A stretch of 64,000 nt of DNA from Heterocephalus glaber (taxonomy: Eukaryota; Chordata; Mammalia; Rodentia; Bathyergidae). The DNA is taken from assembly GCF_000247695.1 (NCBI RefSeq), contig NW_004624734.1, positions 9,653,804 to 9,717,803 of the forward strand, written 5' to 3'. Below the pieces are notes generated by a model that saw only the letters and a program-made list of their open reading frames with translations, was not told where the DNA came from and did no database searches. The translations under genes were made by a program, and so were the position numbers. Positions 1 to 11,282 of the stretch are shown here, piece by piece; the stretch's first letter is position 1, and each line of letters starts with the position of its first letter.

Positions 1-35
1 AAGGTCCTGAGTTCGATCTCTAGTACCAAAAAAAA
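1..35 (+). repeat. ID-like SINE, 3' end only
   Basis: The window opens inside a tRNA-derived SINE: AAGGTCCTGAGTTCGATCTC (B-box region) and the TAGTACC plus A-tail seen in the many other copies. Confidence 0.8.
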
Positions 36-171
36 TGACAGGGTCCCTTTTCAGTCCTCTCCTGTCCTTGGTGGGAATTTTCATCATAATCATCACCGGA
101 ATGTTTGTGAATCAGCACTGGTAAGACCTAGGTTTAATTTCAGTCATGTTTACCCACCTTCCATGTGTTAG

Positions 172-650
172 GGTTCACTAAAGGAACAGAATATTAAAAA
201 ATGATTATATATATGATATATAAAGGATTTACTGGGTAGGCTTCTGATGGCCGCCTGCAGAATCGGGGTGGAAGAGTGTAAGACAGCTGTCTGCATGTTG
301 GATCCAGTTGAAAGTCAAAGGTCTAGTCTCTGGTGTGAGTCCACCCAGGAAACCCAAAGGGTCTGTCCGTGCTGGAAGCCCGAAGGAATTGCAGGACTTC
401 CAAAGACAAAGTCAAAGCCTGGAGCTCTTCTGAAGGAAAAGGACACAGGTCCTTCTTTCCCTTTTTATTCTGGGACAGAGCAGTGGGGTGAGGTGGGCTA
501 TATTGGTTGGTGCCTCCCACATCTGGGGTGGGGCTTCCCTCCTCAGTTTGCAGCCTACAATCCATGTCGATCATTTGCAACACACCCAGACCTTTGCTAA
601 TCTGCTAGGCGGTTCTTAGCAAGTCAAATTGACATCACAATTACTGATCA
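172..650. repeat. Old interspersed repeat of uncertain family
   Basis: The TAGGGTTCACTAAAGGAACA start, a following AT-rich tract, and an end resembling 'caagttgacatcacaattac' recall a widespread placental repeat consensus. I cannot name the family firmly. A 117-codon open frame at 247-600 falls inside it and is not a gene. Confidence 0.4.
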
Positions 651-1030
651 CGCCTTGGGTGCACCCACACTGCAGCAGTGCAGGTTCTACATTCACAACC
701 AGGTCCCTGGCAGAGGAGGGGAAGGGAACCAAGGAGGGTGACTGCTCATGAGAAATGTTGATGTTCCTGTTCATGAAGACCTGGGCCAGGAAGGACAGCT
801 TCTGGCATCGTAAGGGTCTTAAAGACACAGTAAGCCACTAAATTGAGGGCCCGTCCCACATCAGATGCCTGGCAGGTACCACCAGCTATCACTGGACAGG
901 GTCCAAAGAAGTCCCCAAGAGAGGAGATGGAGACCTCAATTTACCCCAACCACAGTGTAGGTTATAGGTTCACTGACTTCACCACAGAAAAAGAAATTTA
1001 AGATGTGTCAGTGAGGGGCATAAAGAGATT

Positions 1031-1140
1031 TGTTTTTGAGACAGGGTCTTGCGTAGCCCAGGCCGGCCTTGAACTTGTGGCATCCTCGTGCCCTGTCTCC
1101 CAAGTGCTGGGAATACAGGCGTGCACCACCACACCCAGCT
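1031..1140 (-). repeat. B1-type SINE (minus)
   Basis: Reverse-complement B1 hallmarks: GAGACAGGGTCTTGCGTAGC, then CCAAGTGCTGGGAATACAGG and CACCACACCCAGCT. Confidence 0.85.
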
Positions 1141-2684
1141 GAAGAGGTTTGTGAGGCACAGTTAAAGTGCAGGGTGCAGACAGGGTGCAGCCCCTCGAGA
1201 GAAGAGCAGCAAGGTTTGGGGAGCTCTCCTGCCTCAATGGCCAGGGAAGACACTGGAGCAAACTGTCCCAGTCCACAGGGGTGCAAGAAGGAGCAAAGGG
1301 AAGCTAGAGGGAGGGGCTGCTGGCCAAGCTCCCCCACCTCCAGTCCCCAGGGGAAGAATGAGTCAGGCCCTTCTCCCTTGTCTCAAGGGGATTGCACAGG
1401 AGTCCCTGGGACAGCCGGCATGGCAGGCTCAACTGATTGCCACACGGCAAAGGGCACGGCCCCTTGCTGCCCCAAGGAATGGTGAGAGGAAGCCCTTGGG
1501 TCTCTCGGGGTCACCACACCTGGACTAACCAGGGACCCCTCAGAGGTTTGGGTGGGTCTGTCAGGACACAGAGAAATGGGAAAAACAATTGCTTTCATTT
1601 AGCTCAGTCCAAAGGTGCGAGATAATTACAGTGCATCTAATAGAAGATTCCAGAAAAGGGGGAAGTCTATGTAGCTGGGGAGTGGATGGCTGAGGGGTTC
1701 TGGGAGGAATGGGAAGGCTGCCAGGTGCCTCTGTATCCTGCAGCAGCCCCTGCAGGCAGGCACGGAGCGGGCCTTTCTCCCTGGGAGTGGGAATGAGAAA
1801 ACCTGTGTTCACGGTGACTTGAGGATTGTGCGACAAATGTGTGAGGTCCTAATCAGTGCTCAGTAAGTGAATCAACACCATCTCCACCTTGAGGATGAGG
1901 AAGTGGAAGGTTGGGGGCTTTGCTCAGACGCCATGGCCAGTGCAGGGCAGAGCAAGACCCTTGCCTGGGCAGGCTTCCTCCCACAGGCTTCCTTGAAGCA
2001 GCTCCTCACTCTCTTCCAAGCCCTGCCACAATCTGGCAGTGGTCACTGAAGTGGATACCCAACTTCACGGCTGCCGGTTCCCCAACACCTAGAGATGATC
2101 ATGGTGAGCTTAAAGCCAAGGCCCTGGGAGAGGAGGGTGCTCCCAGGGCAGGTGTCTCACTCCTGATGAGTGGGGAAGCACAGGAATGGCCATGGCTGTG
2201 TGGAACCGGAGAGACCAAAAAACAGGGGTCCATGGGCGAGAGGCTCACAGAGCCAGGTGGTCCGGAAGCTGATGTCGTGAGTGAGGCCCATGAAAAATCC
2301 CATCCACATGACCAGTGTCACATACAGACCCGAGTTTGGAGCCAGGACAGTTAGCACAAGGCTAGCAAGTGACAGGGAGAGCAGAGCCATACGACTCACT
2401 TCCATTCTGTCTGCCAAAGAGAAACCCCTAAACATGGGTGCAGAGAGGCACTGTGGAGAAGACCAGGCTGGAAGGAGCCAGGACCTTGGCTGAAGGCCCT
2501 CAGGAGTGATCCGGGAACTGGCAAACTGGACACGGTGGCCAAGAAAGGGACAGGGGCCCCGCCTGAGAAGCAGCCGGCGATCTCAATTCATTGCCTTTGA
2601 GTTCATAGGCAGGGGATGGTGGAGTCTGCAAACCGTGGCCAAGGCTCCTGGAAGACGTCCCCAGAGGATTCTAAAACAAGCTGG

Positions 2685-2708
2685 GGTGTGTGTGTGTGTG
2701 TGTGTGTG
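2685..2708. repeat. (TG)n microsatellite
   Basis: About twelve TG units, one of several dinucleotide tracts in the window. Confidence 0.9.
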
Positions 2709-3011
2709 AACGAGTGTGTTTTCTTGTAATGACACCACTGCCCGGCTTCTGTCTACATCCGACAGCCACCTCTTCTTCACACCTCACCTCTAGTTTTCTC
2801 TCCGATAAGCTACTTATAAAAGTCATCTACATATACCACAGACTTCCACCTGCCACAGCTGGTTTCTCTCCCCAGCCTGCCACCAAACCAACCCCACTCA
2901 CCTTCCCCCGACATGGCCAGCTGCAAACATCCTGGGGGCCTCGTCCTGCCAAACCCAGCCACAGATTGCTTCCTTTAAATTGAAGTAATACATGTCATTT
3001 AAAAACTGAAC

Positions 3012-3100
3012 CGGGGCTGCAGGTGTAGCTCAGTGGTACAGCATGCATTTAGCATGCTCAAAGCCCTGGGTGCCATCAACAGCAGGGAAAACCAAAAACT
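3012..3100 (+). repeat. Old ID SINE (plus)
   Basis: GGTGTAGCTCAGTGGTACAG with tRNA-like A box, diverged from the younger GATTTAGCTCAGTGGTTCTG subfamily. Confidence 0.75.
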
Positions 3101-3734
3101 AAAAACCCAGCACAGAAAGGATACAGTTAGAAGTCCCCCACCCAGCTTGCCAATGCCCCGCTCCAGAGGCAGTCCTATAAACCTTCTTGCAGATTCTTGC
3201 AAAAATGTTATCTTTTTCACATCTCCACAAATGGTGCCCATGTGCAGTTTTGTGTACTTTACCTCTTTCTTCCTCTTCTGAAGATCATATTCCCTTCTGT
3301 TGGACAGTCTGGGCTTGGGTCTGAGAACCACTCTGCTGGTTTTCCTTCTGCCTGTGAGGCTGCCCTGGGCCAGCAATGCCCGCCAGGAGACCTGGGAAGG
3401 CTAGTGTTCCTCCAGATCCATGGCCTCAATTCATCCCTCAGCCTCCTTCCAGCACATCCCTGAATCACGACATCTCCTCCCAAGGCTTCATGTGGCCCCC
3501 ACATATAAAGGCCCACTTACCATTTGAGGGCTGGCTGCTTGGTAGTCATTCCCAAGCTAACGTGATCGTTATTAAACTCATCTTGCCTCTGGTTGGACTG
3601 CACCCTGCATTACCAGGTCATGAGGTACTGTGCCCTACTGTAGTCTGTATCTGTTCTTTGATGGCTATTTGCACCTTTCCCTGGATTGGTCTCGATTGGC
3701 ATCCAGAGTCCACCACCGCTTCTCTTCAATCTGT

Positions 3735-4160
3735 TTCTTGCTCATTGGTCACAGTGATTTGGAACATGCAAATCTAATTACACCCCTGCTGAAAACCACG
3801 TAGTAGCTGCTATATTACCATTAGGGCCAATCTCAAAATCCCTAGCTGCCCTGCCAGGGCTACTGAGTTGGACCCACAGCCATCTCACCCCGCTGAGCCC
3901 TCAGGGTACTCAGCTTTCCTGCCTTGGGCTCTAGCCTCCCTGGACTTCTTTCCCTCCTCCTGGCCTGCTGTCCTGACTTTTCCTTCTACACCTTAAAGGT
4001 CTCTCCCCCACCAAGTGTTGAGGGCTGCAACTGTGACTGTCCTATTCAGTTCTGCTGCCTGTCCCAAGTGATGGATGGAGCATCTGCTGAGCAAATGAAT
4101 GTCATGCTTTACCCACTACCACCACTGCATGCCAAGTTCCTCCTGCTCCTGCCACCAGAC
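3735..4160 (-). repeat. Probable L2 LINE 3' fragment (minus)
   Basis: Sequence follows the antisense L2 pattern: ACATGCAAATCTAATTACAC, CCCCTGCTGAAAACC, then a pyrimidine-rich CCTCC/TGCC stretch with TTCTGCTGCCTGT. Diverged, so boundaries are approximate. Confidence 0.5.
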
Positions 4161-4204
4161 TTGCTGGTGCATGGGACATTACTGTGGTTTAGAACTTGGG
4201 TTCC

Positions 4205-4370
4205 GCAGCCATGTTCTGCCAATTTACTAGCTGTGTGATGTGGGACAAGTTACCCAGGATCTCTGTGCTTTGGGTTTTCTTTTGTAAAAGGGCATGAGTA
4301 ACATCACCTAATTCACAGAGGATTAAAGGAAAGGGTATATAACTAATTGAAGGATTAAATGAAAATATAT
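4205..4370 (+). repeat. MIR SINE (plus)
   Basis: MIR core: TTTACTAGCTGTGTGATGTG, GGACAAGTTACCCAGGATCT, then a TTTTGTAAAAGGG segment and GAGGATTAAA. Confidence 0.7.
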
Positions 4371-4663
4371 TCATTGCTCTGCAATGTATCCAGTGCTCTC
4401 CTCCATTCATTCACTTGTGGGCCGTTCAGTCCTTCCCTCAGTCCTGATTCTGCTCTGGACTGTTTTATAAAAAACCATTTCCAGTCAGTTGAAAAGGTGT
4501 CCTGTCTGTTTTGTCTTCTGCTCCATGTTTCAGATTCTGGACATGTGGACTCAAGATCTCCTCGTGTACTGAGGAGAGGTGAGACCGTGTTTCAGGATAA
4601 CCCCCAAGTACAGAAATGTCAGTTTACTCCTTCGATTTTCGTCTTTAGTTCCCCTTCTCAGCT

Positions 4664-4736
4664 CTGGTGTTGAGGATCGAACTGTGGGCCTTGCACAAGT
4701 CAGGTAAGTACAATACCACTGAGCTATAGCCCAGCC
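4664..4736 (-). repeat. ID SINE fragment (minus)
   Basis: GAGGATCGAACTGTGGGCCT, ..., CACTGAGCTATAGCCCAGCC: an older ID copy. Confidence 0.75.
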
Positions 4737-5459
4737 TTCTTTGTCAAATATTTAAGAAGCTCACCCACAAAAACTTTTGATCTTGATACTTCAGTTATCC
4801 CCAAGATGGGTACAAAATACTGAGACGTGTCTAGCAAGGTCTGAAGGGGAAATGCTTGGATGCAACTTGTCAGAGAAATGATTAAAACAAAAATTTTAAG
4901 TAAATGCTACTTTATAGCAATTTTTAAAATGGAAATTAGAACGTTTTCCTTTTGTATGTTCCCCCCCCCCCCACTCTACACTCTGGACAAGAACTCCATT
5001 TCCTTTTTTAAAAAGTATTAAACCTGAATGAGACTGAATTTGATGGAGAAAAGCTGCTGAGGATATCTGCCAGGTTTCTGGTGTCTGGAGGGCCCTGCAC
5101 TACAGGACACACTGGATCTCACTGACTGACCACCAAGGTTCCAGGAGTCTGGTACTCATGGGAGGAATGCTGAAGTCCTCTGGAGACCCTAGCCCAAGTA
5201 ACTTTTTTGTTCAAATTTGTAAAATAAAATCTCTCAAAAATGTCCCAGTGAAATAATATGAAGAACTTGCTGATTCAGAATGTGTTATTTCTAAGAAAAT
5301 CATAAATAATAATGTCTCTGAATAACTGAAATCTTAGAAACAGAGGATCATTCTGGAAAGCCTCCCGATTCTAGGGGTACAAGCATGTCCATAAATGAAG
5401 ACTGTACACTACATTACTAAAACAGACTGTATCCAACTCAGCAGGTTCTATACAAGCCA

Positions 5460-5465
5460 TTTATT
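5460..5465 (-). terminator. Candidate BTBD7 polyadenylation signal AATAAA
   Basis: AATAAA read on the minus strand (AAATAAATGG context) at the far end of the unique AT-rich tract that follows exon 11. Chosen as the distal signal because the sequence left of it changes to repeat-derived and higher-GC intergenic DNA. Not verified by any transcript. Confidence 0.35.
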
Positions 5466-7886
5466 TGAAATGCCAACTATATGTAGGATAAAGTCAGTGT
5501 TACATGCTTATCAGTAACAGTAGAAAAATAGAACCAGTGAAAACCTCTGTACAACTGTAATGGTACTCGAAAGAGAAATGTATCGTTTTACAATGCTTCA
5601 CACAGACGAATTCAAGTTTGGAGGTACCTAAATAAAAATACTATATATTTCTTTAAAAAACACTATGTACAATTGAAGCGTAAACAAGTTTTACAAAGTA
5701 CTGGTTATGCAGGTTGTAGAAAACACTTGCATAGGACATGAAATCAGTTTAAGAAAAATTTCTGAGCCTTTAGCATTGAAGGCACTTAACTTTATACCAG
5801 TAACAGCACAACCACAAGAAACGCAGTGGTGTAGAAGGTCTGACATCTCTCAAGTACAGATGTGCCACATACACAGCAAGTGGAGTTCAGGAACCTTCAG
5901 CTTTTCGCCATCCCACCTAAGAGGAGGATTCCACACAGCCTGCCCAGGCAACCTAGGTACATGGTCACGGGCAGGTAGCCAAGGGAAGCTTCCAGAGTTT
6001 ATCTGATCTCAGACAGAACCCACACACACACACAAACACCAGAGGCTATTTTCAAGACACACAATTCCAAGTAACTTTCTATGAAAACAGCCGCACATTA
6101 TAATATTCAGAATATGAAAGATTGTTACATAGTATGAGGATTTTCTACAGAAAAAAAATCAAAACGCTTGGCCAGATAATAACTATATGACAGCTATTGA
6201 AACTGATAAGACAAAAAGATAACATTTCATAAAACATTCATACAAGTGTTAATGGAAAACAGTAAAATACCTTCCAGCGGTGTGCACAGTAACTCTTTCA
6301 GTAAGATTACCTGTAATGAGGTTTGAAAGTAAACCACGTAGTAGACAAAGTGAACCATTGCAGACCCGGGAATAGCACCCATCACTGCAGCTTTAATAGT
6401 GACTATGAGAGCTGAAGGTCAACTGAATACTTGAAGTCAAAGAAGCATTTCCCTTTGAATTCAGTCCAAAGATAAAAAGAATGCCTTATAATTGTAAAAC
6501 AGCTATCTTACAAGTATTTCATGAGACATGTTTTTCCCTAAAAAGCAAATTCAACACTATGAAAATATCTATCTGTGACACCATGTCTCTTACATTAGAA
6601 CTAGGTGGTACAGACAGTTAATCGGTTACCCTTCCTTCTCCTGACCACGCGGTCTTAGAAGTGGCTACAGTGATGGCCAATCCTGCCAAGAGCATCCAAG
6701 AACACCAGCAGTCCTCAAGACCCTTCTCAGAGTCTTTCCACAACTGTATGATGTATTAACAGGAATCAAAGACTTTATATCACCGCATAGAGGACTTCCA
6801 AATGAGCAAGGAATCCACGCCCTTGAGGGCTGTTCCTGGGATCAAAGCCAGAAATGACCCACAGAACACTGTTAATTGCGCCCTTGCTCCTGTCTACCAC
6901 TTCAAAAGCCATAGCAGAACCTCTTTGAGCAAATAAGAAAATGGTTTAATGCTGTTTGCTGCTGTCAGGCTGGGCATAACCACACTTGCAGCAGACCTTG
7001 ACACATGTCTGGACCTGAGAGAAAGCCTCACAGCGGCTGGCAGGAAGAGGACTGGATGTGAATATTACTTGCAAATCTTCTTAAACTAGGGGGGATCAAC
7101 CCACTGTACAACCCACCAGCCATGCCTTCATCTCTCAGGTTAAGTTAATGGCAACCTTATATATGACTATGAAAGTCTCTCTCGTGTGAGCTTCCTACCT
7201 GGTGCTGGTCAGGAAATAAAGAAATTCTTAGAGATCAAAGCTGACTTGGTAGAGAAACATGACCCAAGCATGTTCTTGTACCTTAAGGCCTTACAGCTAG
7301 AAGGGCATGATTAATCGCACCAATTTTCCAAATCTCTGCAAAGTAGCAAATATGGGTAAAAGTGGACCCAGTATTTAGGGATTACAAATCAACAAAAGAA
7401 CAATTGTCAAGGATTCCTGAATATGATATCAATGCTGCCCTGGCAAAGCTGCCCATCAAGAGGAGAATATTAGATGCAAGGATTCCTGAAGGGCTGAGAG
7501 TAGTATTATGAGCCTCGGAACAGGACCGGAGCCTGGCATTCCAGGAGCCACACAGCGGACTGACTGACTTATCTCAGCCTCAGGGCACCAGTAACCAGCC
7601 TGTCTTTAGGGAAAAAGAAGAGAAAAGAAAAGCTCTGTCTTGCTGGTTAGTTACTGGGGAGTACTGATGCTTTCACTCCAGAGAATTCGGCCTGAGGCCA
7701 GCTGGGAGCCCCAGGCTGGGGAGCTGCACCCTCCTTTCCCCTTCCCCTTCAGCAGGATCAACTTTGTTCAAATGTACAAGATTGTGCCTGCTGCTAGAGC
7801 CTGAACCACCTATCAAACGGAAACTCAATAAAGGACGACAAGTGTAAAAAAACCAAAAACCCAAAAACCCAAAAATGAAAAACCAG

Positions 7887-7964
7887 TTTTTTTTTTGGTT
7901 TGTTTGTTTTTTGGTATTGGGGATTGAACCCAGGACGTTGCACTTGCTAGGAGGCGGCAGCACC
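7887..7964 (-). repeat. ID-like SINE in the BTBD7 3' UTR (minus)
   Basis: GGTATTGGGGATTGAACCCA plus GACGTTGCACTTGCTAGG, with a T-run on its left and flanking CCAGTTTTT repeats that look like a target-site duplication. It lacks the tRNA 5' end. Confidence 0.8.
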
Positions 7965-9020
7965 AAAAAACCCCAGTTTTTGAGGAAGTAAAAAGAAGAA
8001 TTAATTTCATAGTTTTAGAAAAAGATAAATATGAAGAACTCTGCAAAAACCCTTAGAAGCTAGCAGGTTATTAAAATGACAGGCTAGCTCAGGTCCAGGA
8101 ACACTTGCCTAGAAATAAAGCTAAAGGGGGGACATGTGGGAATGGGTGTGCGAATGACTTCGGCCTTTCATGCTGTTGCTGTTTCCCTTAGGAGTCGCAG
8201 GTGACTTTGAACTTCAATTATTTTTCAAAATCACAAAACAAACAATTACATAAGAAAAGGACCAACAGCCTCTTAAAGAAATCTAACTCTCCTCCTCTGC
8301 ACTAGCATCTTACTGGTGGTTCTCTAACCTCAACATACAGGAGGCAGTGGAAGTGGTGATTGTCCAAATGGCCCGATTGTCCATGGCCTCAAAAGGAGAT
8401 CTGGTATTTTTGTGATTTGGTTCTCATTACATTTCTACACCAAGTGAAGTGCCAGTTCCTGTGTCCTAAGTTTCATATTATACATATTTTTTTTCTGAGA
8501 GCAACCTTACTCAGACTTCACATTTATCTTAGTACAGCACTGAAAGATTTAATAGATGGGTTCAAAAGCTAGAGGCACATAGCTATTCAACCTACCCTAT
8601 TAACCAAACTTCACAAGATATATTAAAAGTCCACCAACACCTAACCTAACATACATAAAGATCACATCTGTCTATCTTCTGCAAGTCACATTAATCCACA
8701 ATCCCACAGATTAAAGCAAGAGTTCCCTCTATACACATAATTTAGCCTGGTAAACTAAGCTATGAAAAGCAAATTTCATAAATTAAATAATAGTATGAAC
8801 AATGATCACTAATTTTTACAATTACATTTTGGGGATATAAAAATATTTAATGAATTTAAAAATATGTGTGGGATCAGTAACATTGGTCTAACGTGGGGGA
8901 AAACAGCAAAAAAGAAACAGGTTAGAGATGAGAAAGCTTTTTTTAACACCCAAATTAGGTCCACTCATTCTCATCGTCAGCATCAACACAGAACAGTCTG
9001 ATTCAGAAGAGAAATATAAA

Positions 9021-9154
9021 ATAATTCATGTCCAAAAATAAGAACCAAGATGCATTATGTAAAGGTACAATTCCCAATGAGAAACGTAATTGTGTTGTAC
9101 ACCTACAATGTACCAATAAAAGAATTTAATACAAAAAAATATAATTCATGTCCA
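9021..9154 (+). mobile_element. L1 3' end (106 bp) with 14-bp target-site duplication, inside the BTBD7 3' UTR
   Basis: Body 9035-9140 is nearly the same as the L1 3' terminus at 50397-50490 (CCAAGATGCATTATGTAAAG ... TACCAATAAAAGAATTTAAT, A-rich tail). It is flanked by identical ATAATTCATGTCCA at 9021-9034 and 9141-9154. It lies antisense to BTBD7. Confidence 0.9.
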
Positions 9155-9697
9155 CACATGTATATAACCCCATAGTAAGGAATAGCATAGAATTAACTTT
9201 TGTTTCTGAAGAAGAGATTAGACTTTAAAACATACCATCATCTACTAGAAGAGCCAAAATTAAAAAATGAGGACAGAGTCCTGTGTTTTTCCGTCTTTAA
9301 AAAAGGAGCCATAAAGGCGGTATGAGCTGATCTCACAGCAAATGAATGGAGCTTAGTATGCAACATCACCAAGGTCAGTGAATGCACTAGTAGCAGCTAA
9401 CTAGTCAGGCAGCAGAACAAGTGGCGGCAGTCTGCGGTGTGTACACATAGACCGACTTGCTTCCCATCTTTGAGATTATCTACTATTAGGATTTTTAAAA
9501 ACGTCAGATTATTCCTGAGTGTATATCCACAGGGTAAAGTAGGAAAAGACCATAAGAGAATCTACAGTTTTGGGAGAAATCAGAGTTGTTGACACCCAAT
9601 AGAAATCTATTTACTTCAAAGTGCATGTAATTCATTTATATGGTAGCTTGTAAAGGCTCCCTAGCCCTGCATAGTTTTAGAGTGTGAGTGATTCATA

Positions 9698-9700
<3 letters not shown>

Positions 9701-9732
<32 letters not shown>
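9701..9732. repeat. (AT)n microsatellite with ATCT extension
   Basis: Roughly fourteen AT units followed by ATCTATCTATATCTG, then a second short AT tract at 9761-9772. In the BTBD7 3' UTR. Confidence 0.85.
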
Positions 9733-9734
<2 letters not shown>

Positions 9735-11138
9735 ATCTATATCTGTGACATATCTGTGAAATATATATATATCTTGAAAAGAGGTTTCCAAATATCCTTC
9801 CTATGAGGGAATGTTTAGGAAGTCTCTTTTCTTCTAAGTGCTACGGCTGTATGTTTGTAAAAATACAAAGTGAATGCTCAAATAATGTTTAAGTGATTTA
9901 AAAACTCAAATACTAACATATTTACATAGGAGAGTAAGAAAAAAACAGTCCTTAGCTCATACCTTGCCCTTCCAAGGGAGAGGATCAGAAAGACCCCATG
10001 TGCTCAGTGTGGTTCAGTAAATGCCAAACCAGCATCCCTAGTGAAGCTCAAGTAGGACATGTAGTGTTCAGCTGAAAACAAATTTCTTTCTTTTTCTATT
10101 TTGTTTTTTGGTGAAAAAGCATTATGTATTATACTTTTTATAGGACACCAAAATTGATACATCCTTTGAAAAACATTTAAAAGGAAACATATGCTTACAA
10201 ATACCAAATAACATCCATAAGACCGAAGCCCTTGTGTTGTTTTTGTTTTTGTTTTTTTCCCCATAGAAAGCAAGACAACTGAAGGCAGCAGGCAGTCATT
10301 TCACCCAAGGCAGCCGAGAGTCACACTGAGCGCCAGAAATCCTGTCAGATTTCTGCTGCTTTCTCATTCCAAGGGATACAATTTCCTCAGAACCTCATCA
10401 AGTGAGCAAATTCACAATATTCTAATCTGTATGACCAGAATGCTGCAGGGGTCCTGACAGCGTCCACACTGTGAACAAAGTGACAGCCTTAGCTTGGGCA
10501 CCAAAGGCTTTTCTGCTTCCTGTTCTTACTGACGTGAAAACTTCAGGACCTGGGACGGACTCTCACTGGGGGAATGAAGACCAGCTCCTAAGACTTACTA
10601 AAGAACGACATTAGATGTATGGAGACTGAGCAGGAAGATTTCTGAACTAAAGCAATTACTGAAAAGAGAGGAGCATTTTGATGTGCTGTTCTTTGGAATT
10701 TCTATAATTAAAAAATAAACACAGAACTATTTCATAAGAAAATACATCTTGGTGTGCAATTCAATGCACATGGAAATTGGTAGATGAAAGGTAAAATGCA
10801 AAAAAGTATGAAAATACAGTCTTTTAAATGTGGCAATAAAGTTGAACATACTGCTATAAAATCAATACAGATAAAATAAATGTACAAGTGCAAAAAATTT
10901 CCATCATTTATAAAGAGGGGGAAAAAAAGTGCCAGCTTGCTTGCTCTTTAAAATGGTTTCCTACACAATGGTTCAAATATAAAACAGACATATGCAGCAT
11001 TCAAAATAACCCTCTTAGCATGCCATGTGTAATAAACATATATACACATGAAAACCAGAATAAAATAATGTGAAAATGAGCTGGCATCAATAAACTGGTC
11101 CGTAAGTTGTTGGGTTACATCATAAATGGAATCTCACC

Positions 11139-11232
11139 TTTTTTTTTTTTTTTTTTTGTGGTATTGGGGATTGAACTTGGGTCCTTGCACTTGCGAGGTA
11201 GGCGGTAGAACCACTGAGCTAAATCCCCAGCC
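11139..11232 (-). repeat. ID-like SINE just after the BTBD7 stop codon
   Basis: Starts about 51 nt past the stop codon. T17 followed by GTGGTATTGGGGATTGAACT and ACCACTGAGCTAAATCCCCA, flanked by CATAAATGG repeats. Sense orientation relative to BTBD7, so its A-tail would be in the mRNA. Confidence 0.88.
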
Positions 11233-11282
11233 CATAAATGGGATGTTTCACATCTCAGGCACAGACAACTTGGAGGTTGCTC

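Larger units (their letters stand above)
1..5434. other. Intergenic region left of BTBD7; no supported gene
   Basis: In the human map the gene downstream of BTBD7 is UBR7, tail to tail; nothing here matches UBR7 exons that I recognise. Open frames here are short and overlap repeats. Contents: SINE fragments, one MIR-like and one L2-like remnant, an old interspersed repeat at about 170-650, a TG microsatellite at 2685-2708 and a C-run at 4961-4972. Confidence 0.6.
5435..11282 (-). other. BTBD7: BTBD7 3' untranslated region (extent inferred)
   Basis: AT-rich, largely non-repetitive sequence follows the stop codon without a competing gene. An AATAAA on the minus strand at 5465-5460 is the best candidate end signal, giving a 3' UTR of about 5.8 kb and cleavage near 5440. 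Other, nearer signals could be used instead. The stretch contains two minus-strand ID-like SINEs (about 11139-11232 and 7887-7964), a 106-bp L1 end (9035-9140), an AT microsatellite (9701-9732) and short homopolymers. Confidence 0.5.

Noticed and set aside
247..600. 117-codon open frame near the left edge
   Set aside because: Falls within an old interspersed repeat, composition is not protein-like, and no recognisable domain or splice context.
1069..1485. 138-codon open frame
   Set aside because: Begins inside a reversed B1 SINE; a GC-rich chance frame with matching open frames on the opposite strand.
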